In this document: positions 29,191 through 37,472 of the stretch, in pieces | How the letters are laid out: each line of letters starts with the position of its first letter | How positions within the stretch are numbered: the first letter of the stretch is position 1 | Source of the DNA: a virus | Length of the DNA stretch: 49,399 nt | Strand: one strand, 5' to 3' | Virus record (IMG/VR): IMGVR_UViG_3300033571_009718 | Location: 1 to 49,399 of that record | The notes under the pieces: generated by a model | The model's database searches: none | Seen by the model: the letters and a program-made list of their open reading frames with translations, nothing else | Told to the model about the DNA's origin: nothing | Position numbers and translations under genes: made by a program

Positions 29191-31949
29191 TACATCGCTC
29201 CTTGCAAAATGTCCTGGCGGATGAGTTGCCGCATCTCGCCGTTCTCTTTGTAGCTGTCCGCGACCTTGCGGATGACGACGCCGGGTTCCATTTCGGCCCG
29301 GATAATCACGACTTGTGGCTCACGTCGATTGCCCTGTTGCCCTTGGATGAGTGAGATGGTCTGCGGCTGTCCACCGCCACCCGTGACGAAGCGGCCGCCT
29401 GTGCCGCCGGATTCTGACGCACCGCCCGGCGCGATGGCCCCAAGCCCGGCTGATGCCGCGATACCACCACCGGCGATAAGTCCGAACATCGCCGCCGACT
29501 TGAAGTGAAGTCCCGCGCCTACCGGATCCAACACGGCAAGGCGTGCGATTCCCTTGGCGAGCTGCATAATCGCGGACACGGCCGCTTCTGCCGCCATACC
29601 GGCGATCGCCGCTCGTGCCATCTTGGCAAAAGCGCGCCCACTCAGATCGCCTGTCAGGATCATCGCCTCAATCGCTTGCTGGCCTGCGTTCTTGACGTTC
29701 ATCAAGGCATCCTGCGCCATCATCGCGGGCTCGCGGATCGACTCGAAGACGCTCTGCAACGCATCGCCCATCCCCATCTGCCGCATCGTCTCGCCTTGCG
29801 TCTGCAATGCGACTTTTTGCTGCTCCAGGGAAGCCTTGTGCTGCTCTGATATGTCGAGTGCTTTGAGTTGCAGGTTGATCGATTCAATACTCTTATTTCG
29901 CTCTTGACGCAGAAGCTCGTTGATCCGCTCTTGCGCCTGCGTGCGGGTCATCGTCCCCAAGTCGACTTGGTTCTCGATCTTGATGATCTCGGTGCGCGTG
30001 CGGATGGCGTCGACTTCAAGCCGTGCGACCTCTTCGGCGCGCGCCTTCTGTCGATCCCGGAACGCCTGCAGAATCGGGTCGATCTTCTCGATGGCCTGCT
30101 CGACCTGCGCGGGATCGATCTGGAACACGGGCAGCGTCTCGCGCTGTGCACGCTCTTGCAGTAGCCGGTCGATCTCGATTAGCTTGACGGCCTGCTCACC
30201 CGTGATGCGCACAAGCTCGCGCTCGATGGTGAGCCGCTCTTCCGCGCTCTTCGTGCGTGCCTGCTCACGTGTAAGCCGGTCGCCTTCCGCACCAAGTGCC
30301 GCCATCTCGCGGTTCGCCTGTTCCATCTGCAACCGCAGGGACTCGGCCCCGAATTCGCGCTGACTGATCTGCTCAGCGTCATACCGCTGCTTGAGTAGCG
30401 CGAGCCGTTGGCCCGTCTGCGCTTCGATGATCCGCAGTTGTTGCCGATTGTCCTCTTCGGCGATCTGGCGCACGAGCTTCTGGAAGTCGATCGTGCGGCC
30501 AATGGTCTTCTTCTGCTCGCCGGTCGTCGCCGCGAGATCTTTGGCGATCTGATCCTTGACGCGCTTGGCTCGGTTCGGATCAGCCGTCGTTCCCATATCG
30601 AGCGTGACGGCCGTTCCTGCCTGCAACGGGCCGCGCGCGCCTTCGACCGCCGCTATCTGCTCGGGTGTCATCTTGCGCGGATCCTGAATGAACTCACCCG
30701 TCTTGATGTCGCGGATCATGCCCTTCTGCTTGTTCAAGAACTCTTGCGTCTCTTCGTTGAGATCCGCCATCCGCATCTTGAGCACAACGAAGAGCCCACC
30801 AAGAGCCGCGAGCCCTGCAAGAGCCGCAGCCGTCACAGGATTGGCCAAGGCCAAGGCCCCGAGACGAGTGGCAAGCGATCCTACCTGTGCGATCAGGCCC
30901 GTCTGCCCACCAAGGCCCAAGAGCGTCCCCAAGGAAGAGAACGCCGTCGTCAGTTCCGCCGTCAATCGCAGCGACGGGCCCAGAGCCGCCGCCAACAAGC
31001 CCGCCTTGATGATCAGATCCTGCGTCGCCGGTGAGAGCGAGTTGAACTTGTCGAGAATCTGCGTGACGATCGGGATGATCTTCTCGATTACCGGAATCAG
31101 CTTGGCCAAGAGTTGCTCACCAAGCGGAACCAAAGCCGTAGCGATCCGGTCCTTGAGCTTCTCGAATCGCGCCGCGATCGACTCTTGTGCATTGGCAAAG
31201 CGCTTGTCCGTCTCGATGGCTTCCGTGATGCCGGCAAAGTACGTCTCAGCCGTGAGCTTGCCTGCGTCCTTGAGCTGACGCAGCTTCGCCACATCCTTCG
31301 TGCCGAACGCCTGTTCCAACAGCTGCTCGAAGATCGGCACCTGTCCAAGCGCTTCCTTGATGTCCGCCCGCTCGAAGCCCTGCGAGAAGATCTGCTGAAT
31401 GTTGCGGATGAATTGGCTTGGATCTTCCAGCGAGAAGACCGCATTCAAGCGGCCTAGCGCGCCCGTCAAGCGAAGAATCGAGTCTTCCCCGATGGTACCC
31501 AGGGACTGAAGCTGTGCGAACGATTCCTGGGCGAATCTGGACGTGAGACCGGGCGTGACGGCGACGAGTTCCCGCAACCGGGCAATGACCCGATTTGCCT
31601 CTTCGGTCGAGCCGGTCAGTGCCGCCAATCGCGCCCGCGTCTTGTCGAGATCGACGGCCGACTTGATCGCCGCCGCTCCAAGGCCCACGAGGGGCGCAGT
31701 GACACCCACCGTCAGAACGTTGCCCAAGTTGGCCATCGCGCCTGTCAGGTCCGTCACACTGCGCTTGGTCTGATCGGCTGCCTGTTGTGTCGTCTTGCGG
31801 ATGGTGTCGGCCGCCGCCGCCATATCGACCTGAATGCGCTTGGCTGTCGCGCGGATCTGATCTTGGAACGACTGCAACTGTCGCACCGAGTTGCCGAGAT
31901 CAACCGAGATCGTGAACTGTAGCCCGACTTCGTTCCGATTCAGTGCCAT
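29190..31949 (-). CDS. Tape measure protein (919 aa)
   Basis: The longest helical protein of the window. It has an N-terminal helical start (LQFTISVDLGNSVRQLQSFQDQI), hydrophobic segments near 75-95 and in the middle (LAALANPVTAAALAGLAALGGLFVVL), and long coiled coils rich in Glu/Gln/Arg. The C-terminal third has a second hydrophobic patch. It sets tail length; at about 1.5 Å per residue the tail would be near 140 nm. It lies after the tail assembly chaperone frames, the standard position. ATG 31949 overlaps the preceding stop. Confidence 0.9.
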   Translation of the reverse strand: MALNRNEVGLQFTISVDLGNSVRQLQSFQDQIRATAKRIQVDMAAAADTIRKTTQQAADQTKRSVTDLTGAMANLGNVLTVGVTAPLVGLGAAAIKSAVDLDKTRARLAALTGSTEEANRVIARLRELVAVTPGLTSRFAQESFAQLQSLGTIGEDSILRLTGALGRLNAVFSLEDPSQFIRNIQQIFSQGFERADIKEALGQVPIFEQLLEQAFGTKDVAKLRQLKDAGKLTAETYFAGITEAIETDKRFANAQESIAARFEKLKDRIATALVPLGEQLLAKLIPVIEKIIPIVTQILDKFNSLSPATQDLIIKAGLLAAALGPSLRLTAELTTAFSSLGTLLGLGGQTGLIAQVGSLATRLGALALANPVTAAALAGLAALGGLFVVLKMRMADLNEETQEFLNKQKGMIRDIKTGEFIQDPRKMTPEQIAAVEGARGPLQAGTAVTLDMGTTADPNRAKRVKDQIAKDLAATTGEQKKTIGRTIDFQKLVRQIAEEDNRQQLRIIEAQTGQRLALLKQRYDAEQISQREFGAESLRLQMEQANREMAALGAEGDRLTREQARTKSAEERLTIERELVRITGEQAVKLIEIDRLLQERAQRETLPVFQIDPAQVEQAIEKIDPILQAFRDRQKARAEEVARLEVDAIRTRTEIIKIENQVDLGTMTRTQAQERINELLRQERNKSIESINLQLKALDISEQHKASLEQQKVALQTQGETMRQMGMGDALQSVFESIREPAMMAQDALMNVKNAGQQAIEAMILTGDLSGRAFAKMARAAIAGMAAEAAVSAIMQLAKGIARLAVLDPVGAGLHFKSAAMFGLIAGGGIAASAGLGAIAPGGASESGGTGGRFVTGGGGQPQTISLIQGQQGNRREPQVVIIRAEMEPGVVIRKVADSYKENGEMRQLIRQDILQGAM

Positions 31950-32170
31950 TATTCCTTCACCCCGTGCAACATCGCGAGCCGCTCATCTTCCCACTGCTGC
32001 AATCTCATTGCCGCCGCGTTATCGAAGTCGAGAGCCACGGCATCGTCGACAATCCCAAACAGGCTACTCGGCAGCGTCCCGAACTTCGACGCCGTCAGTG
32101 CCAGTGCCAGCAGCGCGTCCTGGTTGTTTCTGCTGAAATCGAGCCACCCGCTCGTGCGGCACCTCGCCTG
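31949..32170 (-). CDS. Frameshift extension of the tail assembly chaperone (gpT-like frame)
   Basis: An open frame with no start of its own runs from a stop at 32171-32173 to the TAA overlapping the tape-measure ATG. From about 32145 it encodes WLDFSRNNQDALLALALTASK, then FGTLPSSLFGIVDDAVALD, and ends LHGVKE. That is the usual character of the C-terminal (T) part of gpGT proteins. It lies in +1 (equivalently -2) phase to the gene at 32064, so a +1 or -2 ribosomal shift between about 32170 and 32095 would make the fusion. No classical X-XXY-YYZ slip site was found. Confidence 0.68.
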   Translation of the reverse strand, partial: QARCRTSGWLDFSRNNQDALLALALTASKFGTLPSSLFGIVDDAVALDFDNAAAMRLQQWEDERLAMLHGVKE

Positions 32171-32558
32171 TCACTGTCGCCACCGGCACGTCCGGTGATC
32201 CCACCTGTACCCAATTGGCGAGGAACTGGTAGTCCTCGGGGCTCAGCTCGCCCAGGTCGAGGACGTCTTCCGAATCCGGGTTGACGGCCACACGCGGGTT
32301 GACGCACGCATAGCACACCAGGTCGCGCACGAAGTGAATCCCGTCCATCTGCTCTTCGGCAGAGAAGTTGATCTGCGCCGCCAGCGTGGCGTTCTGCGCT
32401 TCGAGCATCGCCTTCAAGAAGTTCTGCGGCATCCGTCCCGATGCGACCCATAGATCGAGAGACGGACGCCGCAGTGTGAATACGGCGCCAGAAGGCAGAG
32501 TGACGTCGGCCGTCCGCTCTACCTGCTGACGCAATCGTCGATATTGCTTCGCGTTCAT
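32064..32558 (-). CDS. Tail assembly chaperone (gpG-like)
   Basis: This 164-residue protein lies between the major tail protein and the tape measure. The sequence starts with a basic helix (MNAKQYRRLRQQVE) and TLPSGAVFTLRRPSLDLW, contains LGELSPEDYQFLANWV, typical of the family, and ends in a low-complexity tail (QKQPGRAAGTGTDGVE) that is a read-on past the frameshift point. Chaperones of this type coat the tape measure during tail assembly and are absent from the virion. Confidence 0.78.
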   Translation of the reverse strand: MNAKQYRRLRQQVERTADVTLPSGAVFTLRRPSLDLWVASGRMPQNFLKAMLEAQNATLAAQINFSAEEQMDGIHFVRDLVCYACVNPRVAVNPDSEDVLDLGELSPEDYQFLANWVQVGSPDVPVATVTGEVPHERVARFQQKQPGRAAGTGTDGVEVRDAAE

Positions 32559-32587
32559 AAATAGCCTCTAGGTTGCTGTGGACATCA

Positions 32588-33208
32588 TCAAGCGGTGTTT
32601 GCCACGCCCTGATGCCAGAAGTTGCCGATCTGATCGCCGACCGTGCGCGATGTGACGGCCATGCCCATAAACTCGAACGGCGCTTTGCTCTGATCCCGTC
32701 GCGTAACCGTGAACGAGAATCCCGCCTTGTTGAAGGTCTTGTAGAGCTGCACCACCCAATACTGATTACTGCCCTGGATGTCCTGACCGATCAGTGCGAC
32801 CGGGAAGGTGGACACATTGGACAATCCGCCAAAGGTGATCTGCTCATAGCCGGTGGTTTCACCTGCCGTGGTGGTGAGCGTCCCGCCGACGGTCATCCGG
32901 TTGAGCAATTGCCAGTTGAAGACCTGCAAGAAGTTGCCGGTGATGCGGGCGCTCTCGGACACGATCCGCGAGAAGTGCGGCGCGGTGAGCTCATCGCTGC
33001 CGAAGTCCTGAATCTCGGGCGTGTACTCGAAAGTAACGCCAGCCTCAGTCATCCCGAGGTGGACGCAGTTAGGATTGTCGGTTCCGTTTGGCGTGCCGTC
33101 CGACGCGAGCACCATACGAGCGCCGGTGCCGGGCAATGCCACGTTGAGCCACACGTCGCACGGTCCCAGGATGATCTGATTCGCGTTGTAGTTCTTTAAT
33201 GTCGACAT
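32588..33208 (-). CDS. Major tail tube protein (206 aa)
   Basis: β-rich, with MSTLKNYNANQIILGPCDVWLN at the start, GVTFEYTPEIQDFGSDELTAP (the tail-tube signature region) and a strand-rich C-terminus. Position before the chaperone frames and size agree with siphophage tube proteins. It would polymerise into the tail tube. Confidence 0.82.
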   Translation of the reverse strand: MSTLKNYNANQIILGPCDVWLNVALPGTGARMVLASDGTPNGTDNPNCVHLGMTEAGVTFEYTPEIQDFGSDELTAPHFSRIVSESARITGNFLQVFNWQLLNRMTVGGTLTTTAGETTGYEQITFGGLSNVSTFPVALIGQDIQGSNQYWVVQLYKTFNKAGFSFTVTRRDQSKAPFEFMGMAVTSRTVGDQIGNFWHQGVANTA

Positions 33209-33212
33209 AGTG

Positions 33213-33425
33213 TCACTCCTTCGTGGCAGGCTTGGTGGCCTTGCCGATCAAATGGGCGAAGGGCGAAGCGTCCAGCGAGGGCCGGTAGTCTCGCCGCTCA
33301 GCCTTCGGGTTGAAGTATCCGAGCTCAACCGCGAGCTTGCAGTAGAGCTCTTCGCCGAGCGCCTCGTGCGTCCACGGCAGCGGCGGCAGTTGCATCGTCT
33401 TAGCCTTCTCCACGAATGGATTCAT
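33213..33425 (-). CDS. Small tail-region protein, unknown (70 aa)
   Basis: ATG 33425 is preceded by GGAGAGGTGAGT; an upstream in-frame extension lacks such a site. The sequence is Pro/Leu-rich (MQLPPLPWTHEALGEELYCKLAVELGYFNP). It lies between tail terminator and tube genes. No family is recognised. Confidence 0.62.
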   Translation of the reverse strand: MNPFVEKAKTMQLPPLPWTHEALGEELYCKLAVELGYFNPKAERRDYRPSLDASPFAHLIGKATKPATKE

Positions 33426-33427
33426 AC

Positions 33428-33931
33428 TCACCTCTCCAGTAATTGCACCAAGAGCACGATACGCGCATCGAGCCGATAAATGGTGTCGGCTTCGCGTAGT
33501 ACTCCGAATTGATGGGACGTGACTTCCCAGACAGGGGCCGCCACGATCCCGCCCGTATTCCAATTTGCGCCCAGGATGTCCTCGTTCGACATCGAGCGGA
33601 TCACCCGATCGACGGCGAGCAGGTACTTGAGCATCGATCGTTGCAGGGCGTAGGTGTCGACGCCGTCAATGGCCACGTCGATGAAGAGCTCGATCTCTGA
33701 CAGGATGTGGCTGTCGTCGTCGCTCTGTTCCATCGCGGTGTTGCTGCTTGACACGAAGAGCGCCGGGAAGTTGAGCACGATGGGCGTGGGCGTGCGGTAG
33801 TCGACGAAGTTGGGCAACGTCGCATCGATCGCCGTGAGCGCCGTGCCTGTCGACGCTTCCAGGTATGCCTGCAGGTTGTCGATCAGCCTGAGCCCGAACT
33901 GCGCGCCGAATTTCGTGGTCGTGAATGCCAT
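33428..33931 (-). CDS. Probable tail terminator protein (167 aa)
   Basis: α/β composition with ALFVSSSNTAMEQSDDDSHILSEIELFIDVAIDG and a long helical segment LQRSMLKYLLAVDRVIRS, the layout of gpU/HK97-gp10-neighbour tail terminators. Position (after the virion-morphogenesis gene, before the tube gene) supports that it caps the tail at the head-proximal end. Confidence 0.65.
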   Translation of the reverse strand: MAFTTTKFGAQFGLRLIDNLQAYLEASTGTALTAIDATLPNFVDYRTPTPIVLNFPALFVSSSNTAMEQSDDDSHILSEIELFIDVAIDGVDTYALQRSMLKYLLAVDRVIRSMSNEDILGANWNTGGIVAAPVWEVTSHQFGVLREADTIYRLDARIVLLVQLLER

Positions 33932-33934
33932 TCG

Positions 33935-34441
33935 TTACCCTCGCCGATACAATCGCCGCCGCAACAAACGGAAGCCCGCGTCGGATCCGTACTCTTGACT
34001 GAGCGACACCATATCGCGCGCCATCTGATCTGCATCCTTCTGCAGAAGCACCAATGGCGGTCGTGCCGGCATCCGCCGTGTGCCGTTCTGGTGGTACTTG
34101 GCATAAGGCAGCGTCGTCCCGAGGGCCAATGACAACGGCTGCTCGTTCTGAATCGTGTCACCCGTGCGGCTTGTCAGCGAGAGCACGAGATCACCCGTGA
34201 GTACCAGGATCGGCCGGCCCGGTGCGACACGTTCCTTCCATCGACTATAGGCCCGGCTCAACGGTGCCCACTTCTTCCCACCACGTCCACCACCCGTCGC
34301 AAACTGTCCGCGCATCGCATCGCGGAAGATCTGCGTGATCGGCTTCCACGCGGGCGAGTAGTCTTGAATAGACGTGGCCAAGCGATTGAGCGCCTGTCGT
34401 AGCCGCTGCTCACCCTGTACTGTGATCCGAATCTCAATCAC
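33935..34441 (-). CDS. Phage virion morphogenesis (gpG-like/HK97-gp10-like) protein
   Basis: This 168-residue protein has the Mu gpG signatures IFRDAMRGQFATGG...KKWAPLSRAYSRWK, ILVLTGDLVLSLT, ALGTTLPYAKYHQNGTRRMPARPPLV. Members join tails to heads. The start overlaps the previous stop (ATGA). Confidence 0.85.
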   Translation of the reverse strand: MIEIRITVQGEQRLRQALNRLATSIQDYSPAWKPITQIFRDAMRGQFATGGGRGGKKWAPLSRAYSRWKERVAPGRPILVLTGDLVLSLTSRTGDTIQNEQPLSLALGTTLPYAKYHQNGTRRMPARPPLVLLQKDADQMARDMVSLSQEYGSDAGFRLLRRRLYRRG

Positions 34442-35163
34442 GCGAACATCGCCCTCCCGCGCGCATAGCCGTCCGCGATCATCTGCGCCCTTGGTGTCAT
34501 CGCCGAGTTGACGACCACGTTGCCGTCGATCGCCACGGCCCGCGCAAACGCCACATCCTTCGACCGGAACATCAGCGCCACCATCTCAAGCACCGCCTCC
34601 TGCACGTCCGGCGGTGTGGCGTCCCATCCCCACTTCGCCGTGACACCCACCCGGATCCCGTCGGGCCATCCTGTGTAGTCGATCTGATTCGAGAACTCGG
34701 CAAAGAAGTAGTCACGCCGCTCTTGCAGCGCTCTCACCCGGCTGCCCGATTCCCCGTACGTCCGGACCAACTGGAACTCTTGGCCGTTGTACGTCCTGGC
34801 CCGCTGGTACGGGTTGACGAACGTGTAGCCGAGCGTCTGGAAGCCCGTCGGCATCACGGCCGTGGGATCGTAGCTCGACAGGTGCGGGTCGATTGTCAGG
34901 AAGTCCGTCCCATCGCCCCAGAAGTAGCGCTCGCTCGCGGTCTGCGCCGGATTGCCCGCAATGAAGTAGTTGTCCGGCAGGGAACAAGCGGCATCGAAGA
35001 TCCGCGACGCGCGCTCAATCAGCTGGCGCAACAGCGGCTCATCCGCCGTCAGTGACTGGTAGGTGTATGCCCTGGCTTGCGCCAGCGTGACGTACGCCTC
35101 ATCGGTCACATCGGCCGTCAGAGTAGCAACGCCCGTCAGGTGCGAGTGGATCTCTTCCGCCAT
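34438..35163 (-). CDS. Head-tail connector (gp6-like adaptor), 241 aa
   Basis: GTAGGAGGGCACGG precedes ATG 35163. The N-terminal helices (YVTLAQARAYTYQS, LLRQLIERASRIFDAACSLP) and the C-terminal GVTAKWGWDATPPDVQEAVLEMVALMFRS resemble gp6/gp15-type head-completion adaptors (DNA-packaging superfamily). A β insertion in the middle makes it longer than the usual 100-190 residues. It would bind the portal ring. Confidence 0.72.
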   Translation of the reverse strand: MAEEIHSHLTGVATLTADVTDEAYVTLAQARAYTYQSLTADEPLLRQLIERASRIFDAACSLPDNYFIAGNPAQTASERYFWGDGTDFLTIDPHLSSYDPTAVMPTGFQTLGYTFVNPYQRARTYNGQEFQLVRTYGESGSRVRALQERRDYFFAEFSNQIDYTGWPDGIRVGVTAKWGWDATPPDVQEAVLEMVALMFRSKDVAFARAVAIDGNVVVNSAMTPRAQMIADGYARGRAMFA

Positions 35164-35173
35164 CCGTGCCCTC

Positions 35174-35572
35174 CTACTCCAAGCCGATCGTCAGCTGATT
35201 CTGGTTGATGCGCACCGTTGCGCCCGTGGTGATCGTGCGGATCGTCACGAGCGGTGCCCACGCGAGCAGGTTGCCAGCCGTGGCTGCATCGAAGAGACCG
35301 AGGTGCGTGACGGTGCCCCAATTGCCCGTAGGCGCAGGGAAGTTGAACGTCACACCGTTCTCGATCACGCCATCGTTCGTCGTCGGGAAGTTGGTCGTGT
35401 TGCAGGTGACGGCCACGCGTGCGTAGCCGTTCCCGCTCACTTCCGTTCCACCACCCGCATCCGTTGGCGCAGCGGTGTACAGGCCCACGTACAGCGTCCC
35501 GATTGAGAACGCCGCGCCGTTGAACAGGTAGTTAAGTACCTTGCTCTCCAAGTAGTTGCTAAAGCTGGCCAT
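35174..35572 (-). CDS. Small virion protein, β-sandwich type (132 aa)
   Basis: GTAGGAGGGCAGGTAG precedes ATG 35572. After a short helix (NYLESKVLNYLF) the rest is strand-rich: TLYVGLYTAAPTDAGGGTEV, GYARVAVT, VTHLGLFDA. I know this pattern from uncharacterised phage structural proteins with a fibre or decoration role. It is similar in layout to the 151-residue protein at 28735. Confidence 0.68.
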   Translation of the reverse strand: MASFSNYLESKVLNYLFNGAAFSIGTLYVGLYTAAPTDAGGGTEVSGNGYARVAVTCNTTNFPTTNDGVIENGVTFNFPAPTGNWGTVTHLGLFDAATAGNLLAWAPLVTIRTITTGATVRINQNQLTIGLE

Positions 35573-35584
35573 CTACCTGCCCTC

Positions 35585-35779
35585 CTACGCTTTTGCTTGC
35601 CTGCCCTTGGGCGGCTTGTCGAGTCGCTTGTGCCATCGATCCGCCGTGGCCTTCTCGTCGCCCTCTTCCACCGCCACCGCCCTGCCGGATTGGATCAGCT
35701 CGATTGCCACACCCACCGGCGGGTCGATGATGTCATTCACTCTGCTCAATCCCCATGCCTTCACCATTCGGATTCTCAT
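35585..35779 (-). CDS. Small head-region protein (64 aa)
   Basis: GAGGCGCAT precedes ATG 35779, which lies inside the upstream gene (47-base overlap). Sequence: a strand (MRIRMVKAWGLS), VGVAIELIQSGRAVAVEE, then a basic tail DKPPKGRQAKA. Unknown. Confidence 0.6.
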   Translation of the reverse strand: MRIRMVKAWGLSRVNDIIDPPVGVAIELIQSGRAVAVEEGDEKATADRWHKRLDKPPKGRQAKA

Positions 35780-36950
35780 ATGCGCCTCTGCAGTTCTCTG
35801 GTTTGCCTTCCTGCTGCCATTCGCCCACGTGCTGATTGAGCGTCTTCCAGTCGTTGGTTGGCCACGTGACCATCACTTGTAGGTGACCGATCTTGACCTG
35901 GTTGGCTTGATAAATCTGGTTGCCGGATTCGCGGAACTGCTTCCAGAAGTAGATATCCGCATCCATCTGCCCGTTGTCCCAATGGCCTTCCGGGTCAGGC
36001 TGTGAGCGGAACCACGGCAGCGGCATCTTCTTGAGCGCGGCAAGCCGGATGAGCGTGCAGCCGAAGTGGCCCGTCTCGATGGGCATCACGTCGACGCCCA
36101 GCTCTTGCTGCGTCATCGACCGGATCGGCTGGCCCATCTCATCGCGCGCCGAGAACATAAACGAGCCTTCCTTGCCGCGCTTGACCTGCACCGGAACGAA
36201 CGCATCGCCCTCCGGGTGCATTGCGGCAAGCACCATCAGCTGCTTCACGTCCTGCGCTGTGATGATCGAGTCGTAGTCCATCGCAAGCACCCAATCGGCG
36301 CCGTTCTCAAGCGCATAACGGAACGCGCGCTGAATGCACTGCTCCCAGAATGCGCCGGTGAATCGGTAGACGGGAATCGCGAACTCTGCATTGCGTGTCG
36401 CATCTATGATGCCGCCCCAAGCGTCATTCCAGCCAAGGCGCGGCAGGGACATCACGCCAACGACCTTGCCAAGGTGGACGCTACGCGGCTGCTGTGCGAC
36501 CGTACGCGTGCCTTCCAGGTTGAGCGACACAGGCAGGGCGCTGCAGTCGCCTTCACCACTCGTCCACTTGTCGATATCAGTCAAGCCCGCGTAGGCCATC
36601 ACCTCGCGCAGCTTCTTCTCTGTCCAGATTGACTTGTGGTAGTCGTCGTCATCCACCTGGCCGCCCATTAGGTAGGCCTCGGCGTGCCGGTTGGTCTGGT
36701 TGTCAATGATCCAATGGAAGTCAGGGACTGCGATCTGGATCTTCCCGCCGATCTTGAGCTTGCTCACCCAATGCGCCAGCACGTGGGGCGCTTCCCGGTG
36801 TGAGAAGTGCTCCAAAACGTGGCTTGCGTAGATCTCGTCCACCGACCCGTCTTCGTACGCCAGCGGATAGACCTCAGTCCCGAGCTTGCGATCGAGATTG
36901 ACGTACCCCGCCTTCTTCTGTAGTCCGCCACCAAGATTCAACTTCACCAT
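35733..36950 (-). CDS. Fusion of SAM-dependent methyltransferase and glycosyltransferase domains (405 aa)
   Basis: AGGTGAGGCTAT precedes ATG 36950. Residues 1-110 form a class I methyltransferase-like domain: LNLGGGLQKKAGYVNLD, ASHVLEHF, KIGGKIQIAVPD. From about 165 a GT-A-like domain follows: PRLGWNDAWGGI, RYALENGADWVLAMDYDSIITAQDVKQL with a DxD-like site, and later GHFGCTLIRLAAL. It could glycosylate virion proteins, DNA or host surface. It is inserted between capsid and connector genes, so action on the virion is an attractive idea; catalytic competence of the methyltransferase part is uncertain. Confidence 0.78.
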   Translation of the reverse strand: MVKLNLGGGLQKKAGYVNLDRKLGTEVYPLAYEDGSVDEIYASHVLEHFSHREAPHVLAHWVSKLKIGGKIQIAVPDFHWIIDNQTNRHAEAYLMGGQVDDDDYHKSIWTEKKLREVMAYAGLTDIDKWTSGEGDCSALPVSLNLEGTRTVAQQPRSVHLGKVVGVMSLPRLGWNDAWGGIIDATRNAEFAIPVYRFTGAFWEQCIQRAFRYALENGADWVLAMDYDSIITAQDVKQLMVLAAMHPEGDAFVPVQVKRGKEGSFMFSARDEMGQPIRSMTQQELGVDVMPIETGHFGCTLIRLAALKKMPLPWFRSQPDPEGHWDNGQMDADIYFWKQFRESGNQIYQANQVKIGHLQVMVTWPTNDWKTLNQHVGEWQQEGKPENCRGAYENPNGEGMGIEQSE

Positions 36951-37011
36951 ATAGCCTCACCTCGAAGAAGCGGCGCAGGGCGGCGGATGGGTGCCGCCCG
37001 TTGCCGGTTGA

Positions 37012-37458
37012 TTACAGCGCTTCCTTGACCACCGTCGCGCCCATCTCGCTGTTTGAGGACGGATCCTCGCCCTGCTCGTAGACGCGCCCGGTAGCCGCTA
37101 CCAGGATGTTGCTGTTGGTGCCGCTGGTGGGCAGTGTGATGGCGATCTGAGCGTAGCGCTTGCGGCTACCATTCGCCCGGTTGATAAAGAATCGCCCGTG
37201 CTGGTTGGTGCCAATCGCGCCCGCCGTGGATGTGAGATCAGTGATCTCGACGAAGTTTGACGCCACTGTGTCGTCGCTCTCCGAGATCTTGATTGAAGAA
37301 TTGACGGTGCCCGCGCCGGCCATCGCGCCGAACGAAACCAGGATCTCGGCCTCGCCCTTGACGTCGAGAAGGTCGAAGTTCGCCGTCGTAGTCGATCCGT
37401 GCGTGATCGTCTGCGGTTGCAGTAGCACGGTCGTCTTGCTAGCTTTCAGCTGTTGCAT
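37012..37458 (-). CDS. Minor capsid or decoration protein (148 aa)
   Basis: A strong AAGGAGGTGATCCAGT precedes ATG 37458, suggesting high expression. The sequence is β-rich (TTTANFDLLDVKGEAEILVSFGA, IKISESDDT, YAQIAITLP). Position just after the major capsid gene fits a capsid decoration or head-stabilising protein. Confidence 0.65.
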   Translation of the reverse strand: MQQLKASKTTVLLQPQTITHGSTTTANFDLLDVKGEAEILVSFGAMAGAGTVNSSIKISESDDTVASNFVEITDLTSTAGAIGTNQHGRFFINRANGSRKRYAQIAITLPTSGTNSNILVAATGRVYEQGEDPSSNSEMGATVVKEAL

Positions 37459-37472
37459 ACTGGATCACCTCC

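Noticed and set aside
35174-35572. Holin function for the 132-residue gene in the head-tail region
   Set aside because: No membrane segment; the sequence is strand-rich and soluble, as in virion proteins.
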